Source of the DNA: an uncultured Algibacter sp.
GTDB taxonomy: Bacteria > Bacteroidota > Bacteroidia > Flavobacteriales > Flavobacteriaceae
NCBI RefSeq assembly: GCF_947495675.1
Contig: NZ_CANLZX010000001.1
Location: 248,001 to 312,000, forward strand
Length of the DNA: 64,000 bases
Reading direction: 5' to 3'
Positions within the stretch are counted from its first letter, which is position 1. Every line of letters starts with the position of its first letter. The notes under the pieces are model-generated. The model made no database searches. It was not told where the DNA came from and saw only the letters and a list, made by a program, of their open reading frames with translations. Positions 45,323 through 53,120 of this stretch are shown here, in pieces. Position numbers and translations under genes: made by a program.

Positions 45323-45371
45323 AATATAAACACAAAAAACATCCTATAAGGATGCTTTTTGTGTTTATATT
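45323..45371. terminator. Long bidirectional terminator between RDD and OmpA genes
   Basis: A 21-bp stem: outer 16 bp (ATATAAACACAAAAA and its complement), one A/C mismatch, then CATCC-TATAA-GGATG. T-runs are present on both strands. It is unusually long for this window and lies between convergent genes. Confidence 0.85.
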
Positions 45372-45384
45372 AAATTATAGTTAC

Positions 45385-46266
45385 TTAATCTAATATATTA
45401 GTTTCAGCAACAGTATTATCATTTTCAGACATTAAAGCAAAAAACTTATCAATATTCGGAAGAATTATAATTCTAGTACGTCTGTTTTTAGATCTATTTT
45501 CTCTAGTATTATTTTCTGCAATAGGTTGGTAACTACTTCTACCAGCTGCAATTAATTTCTCAGGTGCAACATTATATTTGTTTTGTAATTTTCTAACTAC
45601 TGATGTAGACCTTAAAACACTTAAATCCCAATTGTCTGCAATATTAGCTGTATTAATGGTTCTTGAATCGGTATGACCTTCAACCATAACATCTAAACTA
45701 GGTTCAGAATTTATAACGTCAGCTAGTTTTTTCAAAACAGTATCAGCTTTAGAGCTTAACCTATAGCTACCAGAATTAAATAGCATGTTATCTGCAATAG
45801 AAATCATAACTACAGTTTCGTTAATATTTACAGCAAAATCATTGTCTTCATTCATGTTGCTTTCATTAATCGTTTTTTCAAGATTGTAGGCAACAGCTAA
45901 GTTCATTGAATCTTTAAGTGTTTTAGCTTGACTTAATTTGTTTGCATCAACATTTTTAAGTGTTTCAAGCATTTTTGCTTTAGCATTATTTGAGATTATT
46001 CCACCACTTTTTAATACTTCAAATTTAGAATTGTTCTCTTCAGTTAATGTTCCAACATCCTTTTTTAAAGACATTATTTTAGTGTTGTAATTGTCAACTC
46101 TAGTTTGAATTTTCGCAAATTTAGATTCTAAATCCTCTTTTGCGACTTGGGTTTTTTGTAATTCACTTTTAATTTGACCATTTTCATGTTCTAATGCCAA
46201 GTATTTCTTTTTTGAAACACAAGAAAAAGTGAGGGCAACTAATAATAAAATTGAAATTTTCTTCAT
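45385..46266 (-). CDS. OmpA-family lipoprotein
   Basis: 293 residues. The lipoprotein signal ends at a Cys in LTFSC (about residue 16). Residues about 25-75 are coiled-coil (LEHENGQIKSELQKTQVAKE). Residues about 150-280 form an OmpA peptidoglycan-binding domain with LDVMVEGHTDSRTI and NRSKNRRTRIIILP, containing the Asp and Arg that bind diaminopimelate. Expected role: linking the outer membrane to peptidoglycan. Monocistronic. Confidence 0.88.
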   Translation of the reverse strand: MKKISILLLVALTFSCVSKKKYLALEHENGQIKSELQKTQVAKEDLESKFAKIQTRVDNYNTKIMSLKKDVGTLTEENNSKFEVLKSGGIISNNAKAKMLETLKNVDANKLSQAKTLKDSMNLAVAYNLEKTINESNMNEDNDFAVNINETVVMISIADNMLFNSGSYRLSSKADTVLKKLADVINSEPSLDVMVEGHTDSRTINTANIADNWDLSVLRSTSVVRKLQNKYNVAPEKLIAAGRSSYQPIAENNTRENRSKNRRTRIIILPNIDKFFALMSENDNTVAETNILD

Positions 46267-46393
46267 AATAAAAAGCTTTTGGTTTATAACATTTACGATT
46301 AAAAGTCAATTTAAGACGTTAAGATGTCGTTTATTTTATTTTTAGAAATAAGGGTATAAATGCTAAGGTGCTTATTGTTAAGTGTATATAATA

Positions 46394-46421
46394 AAAAAGC
46401 ACACTAAAAAAGTGTGCTTTT
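46394..46421 (-). terminator. Terminator of ppnP
   Basis: AAAAAGCACACT/AGTGTGCTTTT, about an 11-bp stem with a T-run on the - strand, 24 bp after the ppnP stop. Confidence 0.8.
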
Positions 46422-46444
46422 AATTACGTATTTTAAATATTAGC

Positions 46445-46726
46445 TTATTTATACTGGCATAAATAAGCTGTTTGTTGAGCAACTTTTACTTGAAATTTCT
46501 TATTAGCATTAATTTCATAAGCTTCTCCAGATTTAAAAACTTTCCAATTCGATGTTCCGGGTAGTTTTACTGTCATTTCTCCCTCTATAACTATCATTGT
46601 TTCATGTGTTGTAGTTCCAAATTCGTATTCACCTGCTTCCATTACACCAACTGTAGATTTTCCTGTTGCAGTTGTATAGCCTAAAGATTTTACATTACCC
46701 TCAAAATATTCGTTTGTTGAAATCAT
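46445..46726 (-). CDS. ppnP: Pyrimidine/purine nucleoside phosphorylase (PpnP, DUF1255)
   Basis: 93 residues from the ATG at 46726; a GTG two codons upstream is less likely. A single small cupin barrel: NEYFEGNVKSLGYTTATGKS, then GVMEAGEYEFGTTTHETM, IEGEMTVKLPG and EAYEINANKKFQV. This is the PpnP/YaiE family, which phosphorolyses several nucleosides. Cytoplasmic and stand-alone. Confidence 0.88.
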   Translation of the reverse strand: MISTNEYFEGNVKSLGYTTATGKSTVGVMEAGEYEFGTTTHETMIVIEGEMTVKLPGTSNWKVFKSGEAYEINANKKFQVKVAQQTAYLCQYK

Positions 46727-46926
46727 TTGCACTTTTATTTAAATGGTTATTAATAATTCATCTTATAATTGAATTATAAAGATTGCAAATGTAAACTTTT
46801 TTAGTAGTCGTAAAGTGCGTATTTATGGGTAAATAGTTAATCTTATAAGGCTTTGGTAGAATTAGTTTTCTAGTATGGCTACTTTATATTATATTAATGC
46901 CTCTTTTAAATATTAATAAAATATGA

Positions 46927-48687
46927 ATGATTAAAAAGTCTTTTTTCTTTGTATTATTATTTGTCTTAGGTGTTTTACTTTACTTTAATCCGAATTTTAA
47001 AACAATATCGGCGGGTATAGCTATTTTACTTTTTGGAATGATTATGCTAGAAGAAGGCTTTAAGGTTTTTACTAAAGGACCATTACAGAATTTTTTAAAA
47101 CAAGCAACTAATAAACTTTATAAAAGTATTACTGCGGGCGCCTTTGTTACAGCATTATTACAGTCTAGTTCTTTGGTTTCGGTTATTACCATTTCTTTTA
47201 TAAGTGCAGGTTTAATTTCTTTAGGAGGTGGATTAGGATTGGTTTTTGGAGCCAATATTGGTACAACAGCAACAGCCTGGTTAGTGGCTGGTTTTGGACT
47301 TAAAATAAAGATTTCTGCCTTAGCAATGCCTATGCTTGTTTTTGGAGTTGTTTTTTCTTTTCAAAAAAGAGAGTCTCTTAAAGGTATAGGGAATGTTTTG
47401 GCAGGTTTAGGTTTTTTCTTTCTTGGTATTCATTACATGAAAGAAGGATTTGATGTGTTTAAAGAATATTTTGATTTGTCAGATTATGCTGTTTCTGGCT
47501 TTTTAGGTGTTGTTATTTATACAGGACTTGGTATTATTATAACAACAATTTTGCAATCTAGTAGTGCAACTTTAGCTTTAATTTTAACAGCTTTGGCTGC
47601 TGGACAAATTGAATATGAAAATGCTTTAGCTCTAGCTATTGGAGCTAATGTTGGTACAACAATAACAGCTGCTTTAAGTGCAATAGGCTCAAATAGTGCA
47701 GGAAAAAGGTTAGCTGCAGCTCATTTTATTTTTAATATAGTAACAGGTATTGTAGCTATGGCCTTTATATTTCCATTGGCTAGATTAGTAAACAATCTTT
47801 CCGGTTTATTTCATATTTCTTCAACTAATTATACTTTAAAATTGGCTATGTTTCATACCATATTTAATGTTATTGGTGTTGTATTAATGATTCCATTTAT
47901 TAAAAGCTTAGAACGTTTTTTAATGCGATTCTTTAAGGAGAAAGTAAATAAAGATGTAGACGAGCCAAAATACCTTAACCCAGCAGTATTAAAGTTTCCA
48001 GGTTCGGCTATTAAAGCTTTGGTCGAAGAATCTAAATATTTATATAAGAATAGTGTTTTTGAAATAGTGTCTCATGCTTTAAATATTCATAGAGAAGATA
48101 TTAAATCTGAAGAAAAATTAAAACTAATCATAAAGAAGTCCCATACAAGTTTTAATACAGATATTGAAGAGTTGTATTATACAAAAGTAAAAACTATTTA
48201 CGGAGAAATTATTAAATATGCAACAACAGCCCAAAGCACTTTAAACTTAAATAATAAGCAAATAAAGGCAATTACTGATATTAAAATTGCTAATAGAAAA
48301 ATGGTAGAAATAATTAAAGAAGCCAGAGAGTTAAACAAAAATATAAACTTAGTTTTCAAAATGGATAATGCACATTTGCAAAACGAATATGATAACTACA
48401 GAAAAAAATTAACTAAAGTATTAAGGGTTATTTACTTGTTTAGAACAGAAGAAGATGCCAATAAATATGCTGTAAAATTAAAGCAGTTAAAAAACGAAGC
48501 TAAGGCTAATATTAGGTTAAGTAATAAGTCTATAGACAAGTTAATAAGAAAAAATTTAATCAATGCAGAGATGGCATCATCATTATTTAATGATTATGCC
48601 AATGTAAATGATATGATTAAAAAATTAATTGAGGTAGCAGAATTACTTTATGGTAAAAAAGATCTTTTATTTGAGGATAGCGAATAA
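46927..48687 (+). CDS. Na/Pi cotransporter family protein with PhoU-like tail
   Basis: 586 residues. The first about 320 contain the two QSSS-type repeats of the Na/Pi family (FVTALLQSSSLVSVITISFI and TTILQSSSATLALILTALAA), with about nine membrane helices. The last about 230 residues are helical and PhoU-like. It is a sodium-dependent phosphate symporter (NptA/YjbB type). Depending on the gradient it may export or import phosphate. The start at 46927 overlaps the out-of-frame ATG at 46923. Convergent with the PiT gene. Confidence 0.88.
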   Translation: MIKKSFFFVLLFVLGVLLYFNPNFKTISAGIAILLFGMIMLEEGFKVFTKGPLQNFLKQATNKLYKSITAGAFVTALLQSSSLVSVITISFISAGLISLGGGLGLVFGANIGTTATAWLVAGFGLKIKISALAMPMLVFGVVFSFQKRESLKGIGNVLAGLGFFFLGIHYMKEGFDVFKEYFDLSDYAVSGFLGVVIYTGLGIIITTILQSSSATLALILTALAAGQIEYENALALAIGANVGTTITAALSAIGSNSAGKRLAAAHFIFNIVTGIVAMAFIFPLARLVNNLSGLFHISSTNYTLKLAMFHTIFNVIGVVLMIPFIKSLERFLMRFFKEKVNKDVDEPKYLNPAVLKFPGSAIKALVEESKYLYKNSVFEIVSHALNIHREDIKSEEKLKLIIKKSHTSFNTDIEELYYTKVKTIYGEIIKYATTAQSTLNLNNKQIKAITDIKIANRKMVEIIKEARELNKNINLVFKMDNAHLQNEYDNYRKKLTKVLRVIYLFRTEEDANKYAVKLKQLKNEAKANIRLSNKSIDKLIRKNLINAEMASSLFNDYANVNDMIKKLIEVAELLYGKKDLLFEDSE

Positions 48688-48714
48688 AAAAACACCTTTT
48701 TAAGGTGTTTTTTT
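48686..48714. terminator. Bidirectional terminator between the Na/Pi and PiT genes
   Basis: AAAAAAACACCTT/AAGGTGTTTTTTT gives a 13-bp stem with a 3-nt loop and T-runs on both strands. Confidence 0.85.
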
Positions 48715-48734
48715 ATTTACTTAATTATGATAAT

Positions 48735-51071
48735 TTATTCTTCATCAGGGTTAGAAATAGTAGCAGGTTTTACTGATGCATCATGGGCATTATAATATTC
48801 ATCTAAAAGTGCCATGGTAGCTTTAAGTAAATCTTTAGTTTCTAGTAATAAACCAAAATATAATGTTGTGTTTTTAGGACTAGATTCCTCAGTACGAGTT
48901 CGTTCTACTTGTTTTTGAATTTTTTCAGATAATATATTAAAAGCATCATCTTTTTTATTTAATATATTTCCTATTTGTTCAAAAGAACGAGAATCAAAAG
49001 CTAATTTAGTATCATTAAATAATTTTTCTAATGTACCATCAACTTCTTTTAATTCTTTAATTTGATTGAACTTAAGTTTTTTATGATTATTGTTTACGTG
49101 TTTATAACTTACTTTAGTAATATACTCTAAAGATTGTGTCATGTCTTGTAAGTAACCTAAAACATTAATATAGAAATTACTTGCGCCAATACTTGAATCA
49201 TCTAGATTTTTAATGAAGTAGAAAATATTGTTACGCAAATCTTCAACTTCTACTGATAATTTATCAACTTGCTTTTTATTCTTTTTTAGCGATAATAAAT
49301 CTTGTTTAGCAAGACCATTAATTGCATTTGAATAAATTTTATTACCACGTTTAACAACGTTTGCAATATTTTCAGCACTTTCGTGTATTACACCTTGTAC
49401 AGAACTACTCTCAGCTTTTATTAAACTATCTTCTGCTCTAACTTCTTTAGATTTTCTGTTATGTACAATAGAGCTTCTAATTATTAGTCCAAAAGCTATT
49501 ACTAATAGAATTGGAAACATTACTGTAATATTCAAATTCAATAAATAAGCAACAAATGCCGCAGCTGTAAAAGCACTAAAAGCTGTAAAAAACCAGCCTC
49601 CAATTACATTTAATACACCAGCTACTCTATATACAGCACTTTCTGCTCCCCAAGCTCTATCAGCAAGCGAAGAACCCATAGCAACCATAAAGGTAACGTA
49701 AGTTGTAGAAAGTGGTAATTTATATGAGGTGGCAATAGATATTAAAACAGCAGCAACCATTAAGTTTACAGCTGCTCGAACTAAATCGAATGCAGGCAAC
49801 TCTAATATTTTGTTTTTTGGTATAGCTATAACTGGTACTTCAAATTGTTTTTCAATTTTAGCTTGCCATGATTCTGGTAACATATATGATGTCATTTGAG
49901 ACATTGCCATAGCAAATCTCACAAAACCACGTGATAAAAAGTTAGGTTGAAAACGTTCTTTTGTTTCTCCTTGACTAGATAAATCTAATGATGTTTTTAC
50001 TACATTTTTTGCTTTAGTTGAAAACCATAGTGTTAATACCATTACCATTCCAGCACCAAATAATAACCAGTTGTTTGTTGGTACTTTTTGGGCTAGAACT
50101 TCCATTGAGAATTCTGTAGCTAAAAGACCAGAAGCAGACCATTCTTGAAATGCGTTATATGCAGCTACAGGAACCCCTATAAAGTTTACTAAATCGTTAC
50201 CAGCAAAAGCTAATGCTAAGGCAAACGTTCCTACAATAATAATAAGCTTATAGATATTTGTTTTTGCAAAAGCAATTAAGCAATAAGAAAATAATGACCA
50301 AAAAACAGAACTAACTACGACTATAGATAATACTTGATTCTCTAAAAAATCTTTCATAGTTCCGCCTCCAAGAATATCATAAGATTCTTTAGCATACGAT
50401 GTCCCTTTTAAACCTTTCATGAAAATGAAATAAGTTATGGCTGTTAAGGCAAAACCACCAAATAGAGCACCTACCCAAGCGGCTTTCTTTTGAAAATTAT
50501 AAGATAATAATACTCTGGAAACCCATTGTACCAATGCGCCTATAGAGAATGCGACGACTACAGACAGGAGTATTCCAAAAATAATTTGTGATGCTTTTGA
50601 TGTGTTAATGTAATTAATAACTTCACTAAAATCACCACCATCATGACCTATTTTAATTAATGCCATTGCGACTGCTGCACCAAGTAATTCAAATACAATT
50701 GAAACAGTAGTTGATGTTGGCATACCAACAGAATTAAAGAAATCGAGTAATAAAATGTCGGTTATCATAACCGCCATAAAAATAATCATGATTTCATTAA
50801 ACATAAATTCGCTAGGATTGAAAATTCCTTTTCTAGCGACTTCCATCATACCGCTTGAAAATACAGCACCGACTGCCACACCTAAACTGGCAACAATCAT
50901 AATGGTTTTAAAAGAAATAGCTTTAGATCCGATGGCTGAATTTAAAAAGTTAACAGCATCGTTACTTACTCCAACAACCAAATCAGCAATTGCTAATATG
51001 GCTAAGGCGATAATCATATATAAATAAATATTATCCATAGGGTTTTGTTGTAAAATGGTTGCAAATATCAT
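48735..51071 (-). CDS. PiT family inorganic phosphate permease with C-terminal PhoU-like domain
   Basis: 778 residues. The first about 540 residues include the duplicated PiT motif (GVSNDAVNFLNSAIGSKAIS, and AFAGNDLVNFIGVPVAAYNA) and many membrane helices. The C-terminal about 210 residues are helical and of the DUF47/PhoU type (DLRNNIFYFIKNLDDS). The fusion of a PiT transporter with a PhoU-like domain is typical of Bacteroidota. It imports phosphate by proton symport. It is 39 bp downstream of the OprO/P porin on the same strand, so porin and permease are likely cotranscribed. Confidence 0.92.
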   Translation of the reverse strand: MIFATILQQNPMDNIYLYMIIALAILAIADLVVGVSNDAVNFLNSAIGSKAISFKTIMIVASLGVAVGAVFSSGMMEVARKGIFNPSEFMFNEIMIIFMAVMITDILLLDFFNSVGMPTSTTVSIVFELLGAAVAMALIKIGHDGGDFSEVINYINTSKASQIIFGILLSVVVAFSIGALVQWVSRVLLSYNFQKKAAWVGALFGGFALTAITYFIFMKGLKGTSYAKESYDILGGGTMKDFLENQVLSIVVVSSVFWSLFSYCLIAFAKTNIYKLIIIVGTFALALAFAGNDLVNFIGVPVAAYNAFQEWSASGLLATEFSMEVLAQKVPTNNWLLFGAGMVMVLTLWFSTKAKNVVKTSLDLSSQGETKERFQPNFLSRGFVRFAMAMSQMTSYMLPESWQAKIEKQFEVPVIAIPKNKILELPAFDLVRAAVNLMVAAVLISIATSYKLPLSTTYVTFMVAMGSSLADRAWGAESAVYRVAGVLNVIGGWFFTAFSAFTAAAFVAYLLNLNITVMFPILLVIAFGLIIRSSIVHNRKSKEVRAEDSLIKAESSSVQGVIHESAENIANVVKRGNKIYSNAINGLAKQDLLSLKKNKKQVDKLSVEVEDLRNNIFYFIKNLDDSSIGASNFYINVLGYLQDMTQSLEYITKVSYKHVNNNHKKLKFNQIKELKEVDGTLEKLFNDTKLAFDSRSFEQIGNILNKKDDAFNILSEKIQKQVERTRTEESSPKNTTLYFGLLLETKDLLKATMALLDEYYNAHDASVKPATISNPDEE

Positions 51072-51110
51072 GACTATTAATGATTAGTTTGTTATGTAAT
51101 TGTTATTATT

Positions 51111-52328
51111 TTAAAAGTGAATATCGAATTGTAAGCGATACATTAATTGATTACTACCACCAGAAACTTCTAAATGGCTAATATCTGTTTGAACTTTTAA
51201 GCTATGACCAGCAATATATTTAGAAAGACCAAGTGTATATTGCGTCTCTGGATTTTTACCTGTTATGTTTTTATCTAATTCAATATTTGTATAACGTCCT
51301 GAAATTTCCCAGTCATTTTTAAGAAGAAAACCAGATTGTAAATTTAAACCATGACCAACCTGTACCTCGTCACCAGTAAGTGTGCCATCTGAGTTTTTAG
51401 CATAAGGATCTTTAGCATCTCTATTAGAATATTCTGCCATAAAGGAGAACCCGTTGTATTTAAACATAGCATCTATAAAGAGTGTGTTAATGTTGGTTTT
51501 GAAAAAACTGCCTTTCGCACCATCCGCCTCAGTATTATCAATATACATATAACTACCTTGGTTACTTCTATTTTTAACAGCATTATTGTTATGATCATAA
51601 CTAACAGCTAATGATAGTTTTGGTGTTTTTTCTCTTTTTAAATCTGAACCTTTATAATCGCCTTTGCTTATAAACGTTCCAAAAGGGAAAAGTTCAACTC
51701 TACCAGTATATTGGTAGCCTCCAATGTTTCCTGTGGTTATATTTCTTCCTTCACCTTGAGCTAAAGAAAATATTTCTTTTACAACAAATTTATCTGTTAG
51801 GTTGAAATGGTGTCTTAATTGAAATCCGAAATCACGATCAATTGTAAATCTGCTATTTAATAATGAGCGATCTACTTGTTGAAGGTTTGCAGAAGAAATA
51901 ACACGTTCTCTATTTCCTGGTAATTTAGTTTGTCCAAACCATAACACGAAATTTTGATGAAAATTCCACATTAAAACGGCATCTAATATGTAACGAGGTG
52001 AGTTACTAGTGAAAGATGATGCCCCAGATTGGTCTCTATTAGATAAACCTAATTCTATTTTGTACTTTAATTTTGGGCTATATGCAAAACCATCAAATTT
52101 TAAACGAGATCTACGAATTAAAAAACTGGTTTCTCCGCTCTCCCCTTCATTCCAAGTTGAAGTTCCTAGTAGTTGTGCTCTTAAACCAACTTTCATGGTC
52201 CAAGAACTGTCTTTCCCTACAATTTTAAATAAACCTTTTCCGAATTTACCAGATTTAGTTTCTTGAGCGTTTAATGATGTAATTACAAACAGAAGTATTA
52301 CCCCAATAAGGGTTTTTTTAAAATTCAT
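51111..52328 (-). CDS. OprO/OprP-type phosphate porin
   Basis: 405 residues. Signal peptide (about 1-21, ending LNAQ), then a beta-barrel of the phosphate-selective porin family: SWTMKVGLRAQLLGTSTWNE, RRSRLKFDGFAYSPKLKYKI, FGQTKLPGNRERVISSANLQ, and a C-terminal aromatic strand ending RLQFDIHF. It admits phosphate or polyphosphate through the outer membrane. The PiT permease gene follows at once. Its 5' leader contains an unusual enclosing inverted repeat with an internal terminator. Whether the barrel is phosphate-specific is inferred from the family and the permease neighbour. Confidence 0.88.
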   Translation of the reverse strand: MNFKKTLIGVILLFVITSLNAQETKSGKFGKGLFKIVGKDSSWTMKVGLRAQLLGTSTWNEGESGETSFLIRRSRLKFDGFAYSPKLKYKIELGLSNRDQSGASSFTSNSPRYILDAVLMWNFHQNFVLWFGQTKLPGNRERVISSANLQQVDRSLLNSRFTIDRDFGFQLRHHFNLTDKFVVKEIFSLAQGEGRNITTGNIGGYQYTGRVELFPFGTFISKGDYKGSDLKREKTPKLSLAVSYDHNNNAVKNRSNQGSYMYIDNTEADGAKGSFFKTNINTLFIDAMFKYNGFSFMAEYSNRDAKDPYAKNSDGTLTGDEVQVGHGLNLQSGFLLKNDWEISGRYTNIELDKNITGKNPETQYTLGLSKYIAGHSLKVQTDISHLEVSGGSNQLMYRLQFDIHF

Positions 52329-52333
52329 TTATT

Positions 52334-52476
52334 TATTAGTTTTTGTCGCTGCAAATAACTAAAATAAATGTTAATTCAATGTTTCCAAATAGTTAACTTA
52401 CTTACATAAAAAAGACTGCCTTGGCCAAAGGCAGTCTCATTAGAAATCATGATAATGTAGTCGACAAAAACTAATA
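52334..52476 (-). promoter_or_regulatory. Candidate structured leader / attenuator of the phosphate porin
   Basis: Arms of 15 perfect base pairs, TATTAGTTTTTGTCG (52334-52348) and CGACAAAAACTAATA (52462-52476), enclose 113 bp. Inside is a GC-rich hairpin followed by T6 on the - strand. In a full-length transcript the long helix would cover the porin ribosome-binding region. In a short transcript the hairpin would stop transcription before the downstream arm. An alternative is a small insertion with terminal inverted repeats, but no target duplication is visible. Confidence 0.5.
52408..52437 (-). terminator. Intrinsic terminator inside the porin leader
   Basis: AGACTGCC (52413-52420) pairs with GGCAGTCT (52430-52437), and TTGGCCAA in the loop can extend it. 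The T6 tract is on the - strand only. No - strand gene lies upstream of it, so it interrupts the porin leader or ends a small RNA. Confidence 0.65.
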
Positions 52477-52493
52477 GTTATATGAAATACTAA

Positions 52494-52517
52494 TTGTATT
52501 GTCTTAAGACTAAACAA
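52494..52517. promoter_or_regulatory. Imperfect palindrome near the predicted porin transcription start
   Basis: The centre GTCTTAAGAC (52501-52510) is a perfect 10-bp palindrome. Flanks TTGT and ACAA extend the symmetry with two mismatches per side to 24 bp. It overlaps the -7-like box at 52515-52522 and the predicted start near 52509. It is a good candidate operator for a phosphate-responsive regulator. Confidence 0.4.
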
Positions 52518-52722
52518 ATATCGAAGTTTAAGGTGATTTTAACTTAACCTCAATATTAAGTAATTATTAAACTTTCCAATGTTAAATCTTTGTATACAAA
52601 TATTTTTAAAACACTAAAAATCAGTTAATTACATATTCAATGTTAACTCTATGTTAATTAAATGTTGTTTAAAAGTTATCAAATTTGTATATTTGACATA
52701 TAATGTTTAAACCCCCATAATT

Positions 52723-53040
52723 ATGAAGAAATCAATCTTATTACTTTTCACTTTTTTAATTACTGTGGTATCTTTTGCACAACAAAAGAAAGATTTAAAA
52801 CTTAACAAAGAAACGAACTTAATTGATGTCGTTTATTATCATGATAATGGTGCTGTAAGTCAAACAGGATCATTTACTGCTGATGGTAAATTACATGGTA
52901 AGTGGATAAGTTTTAACACAGCAGGTGAGAAAATTGTTTCTGCAAATTATGATAATGGAAAAAAAGTCGGCAAATGGATTCATTGGATTGAAGGCAAAAA
53001 AAAGGTAGTTAATTATGAAAATAATATAGCATCCTTATAA
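52723..53040 (+). CDS. Secreted YwqK/MORN-like repeat protein
   Basis: 105 residues. A cleavable signal peptide (about 1-19, ending SFAQ) is followed by two to three MORN-like repeats of the YwqK type (YHDNGAVSQTGSFTADGKLH, then AGEKIVSANYDNGKKVGKWI). Databases often call these antitoxins, but the signal peptide and the absence of a toxin gene argue against that. It is probably a small envelope or secreted protein. It is divergent from the porin and shares its intergenic region. Confidence 0.7.
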   Translation: MKKSILLLFTFLITVVSFAQQKKDLKLNKETNLIDVVYYHDNGAVSQTGSFTADGKLHGKWISFNTAGEKIVSANYDNGKKVGKWIHWIEGKKKVVNYENNIASL

Positions 53041-53063
53041 AAAGCTAATTTAATGTAACTAAT

Positions 53064-53098
53064 AAAAAAAGCCTTAACACATGTTTAAGGCTTTTTTT
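53064..53098. terminator. Bidirectional terminator after the YwqK-like gene
   Basis: AAAAAAAGCCTTAA/TTAAGGCTTTTTTT forms a 14-bp stem with a CACATGT loop and T-runs on both strands. It serves the YwqK-like gene and, convergently, the TonB receptor gene. Confidence 0.85.
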
Positions 53099-53120
53099 AT
53101 GACTAATTCTAAATAGCTTT

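Larger units (their letters stand above)
52329..52722. promoter_or_regulatory. Porin leader and divergent promoter region
   Basis: 394 bp without a gene. On the - strand, in order toward the porin: an imperfect palindrome (52494-52517), a GATATTTG -7-like box (52515-52522), the upstream arm of a 15-bp inverted repeat (52476-52462), an intrinsic terminator (52437-52408), and the downstream arm (52348-52334), which ends 5 nt before the ATG at 52328. The rest is AT-rich. Confidence 0.55.

Noticed and set aside
52723..53040. YwqK antitoxin of a toxin-antitoxin pair
   Set aside because: The protein has a signal peptide and MORN-like repeats, and there is no neighbouring toxin gene.
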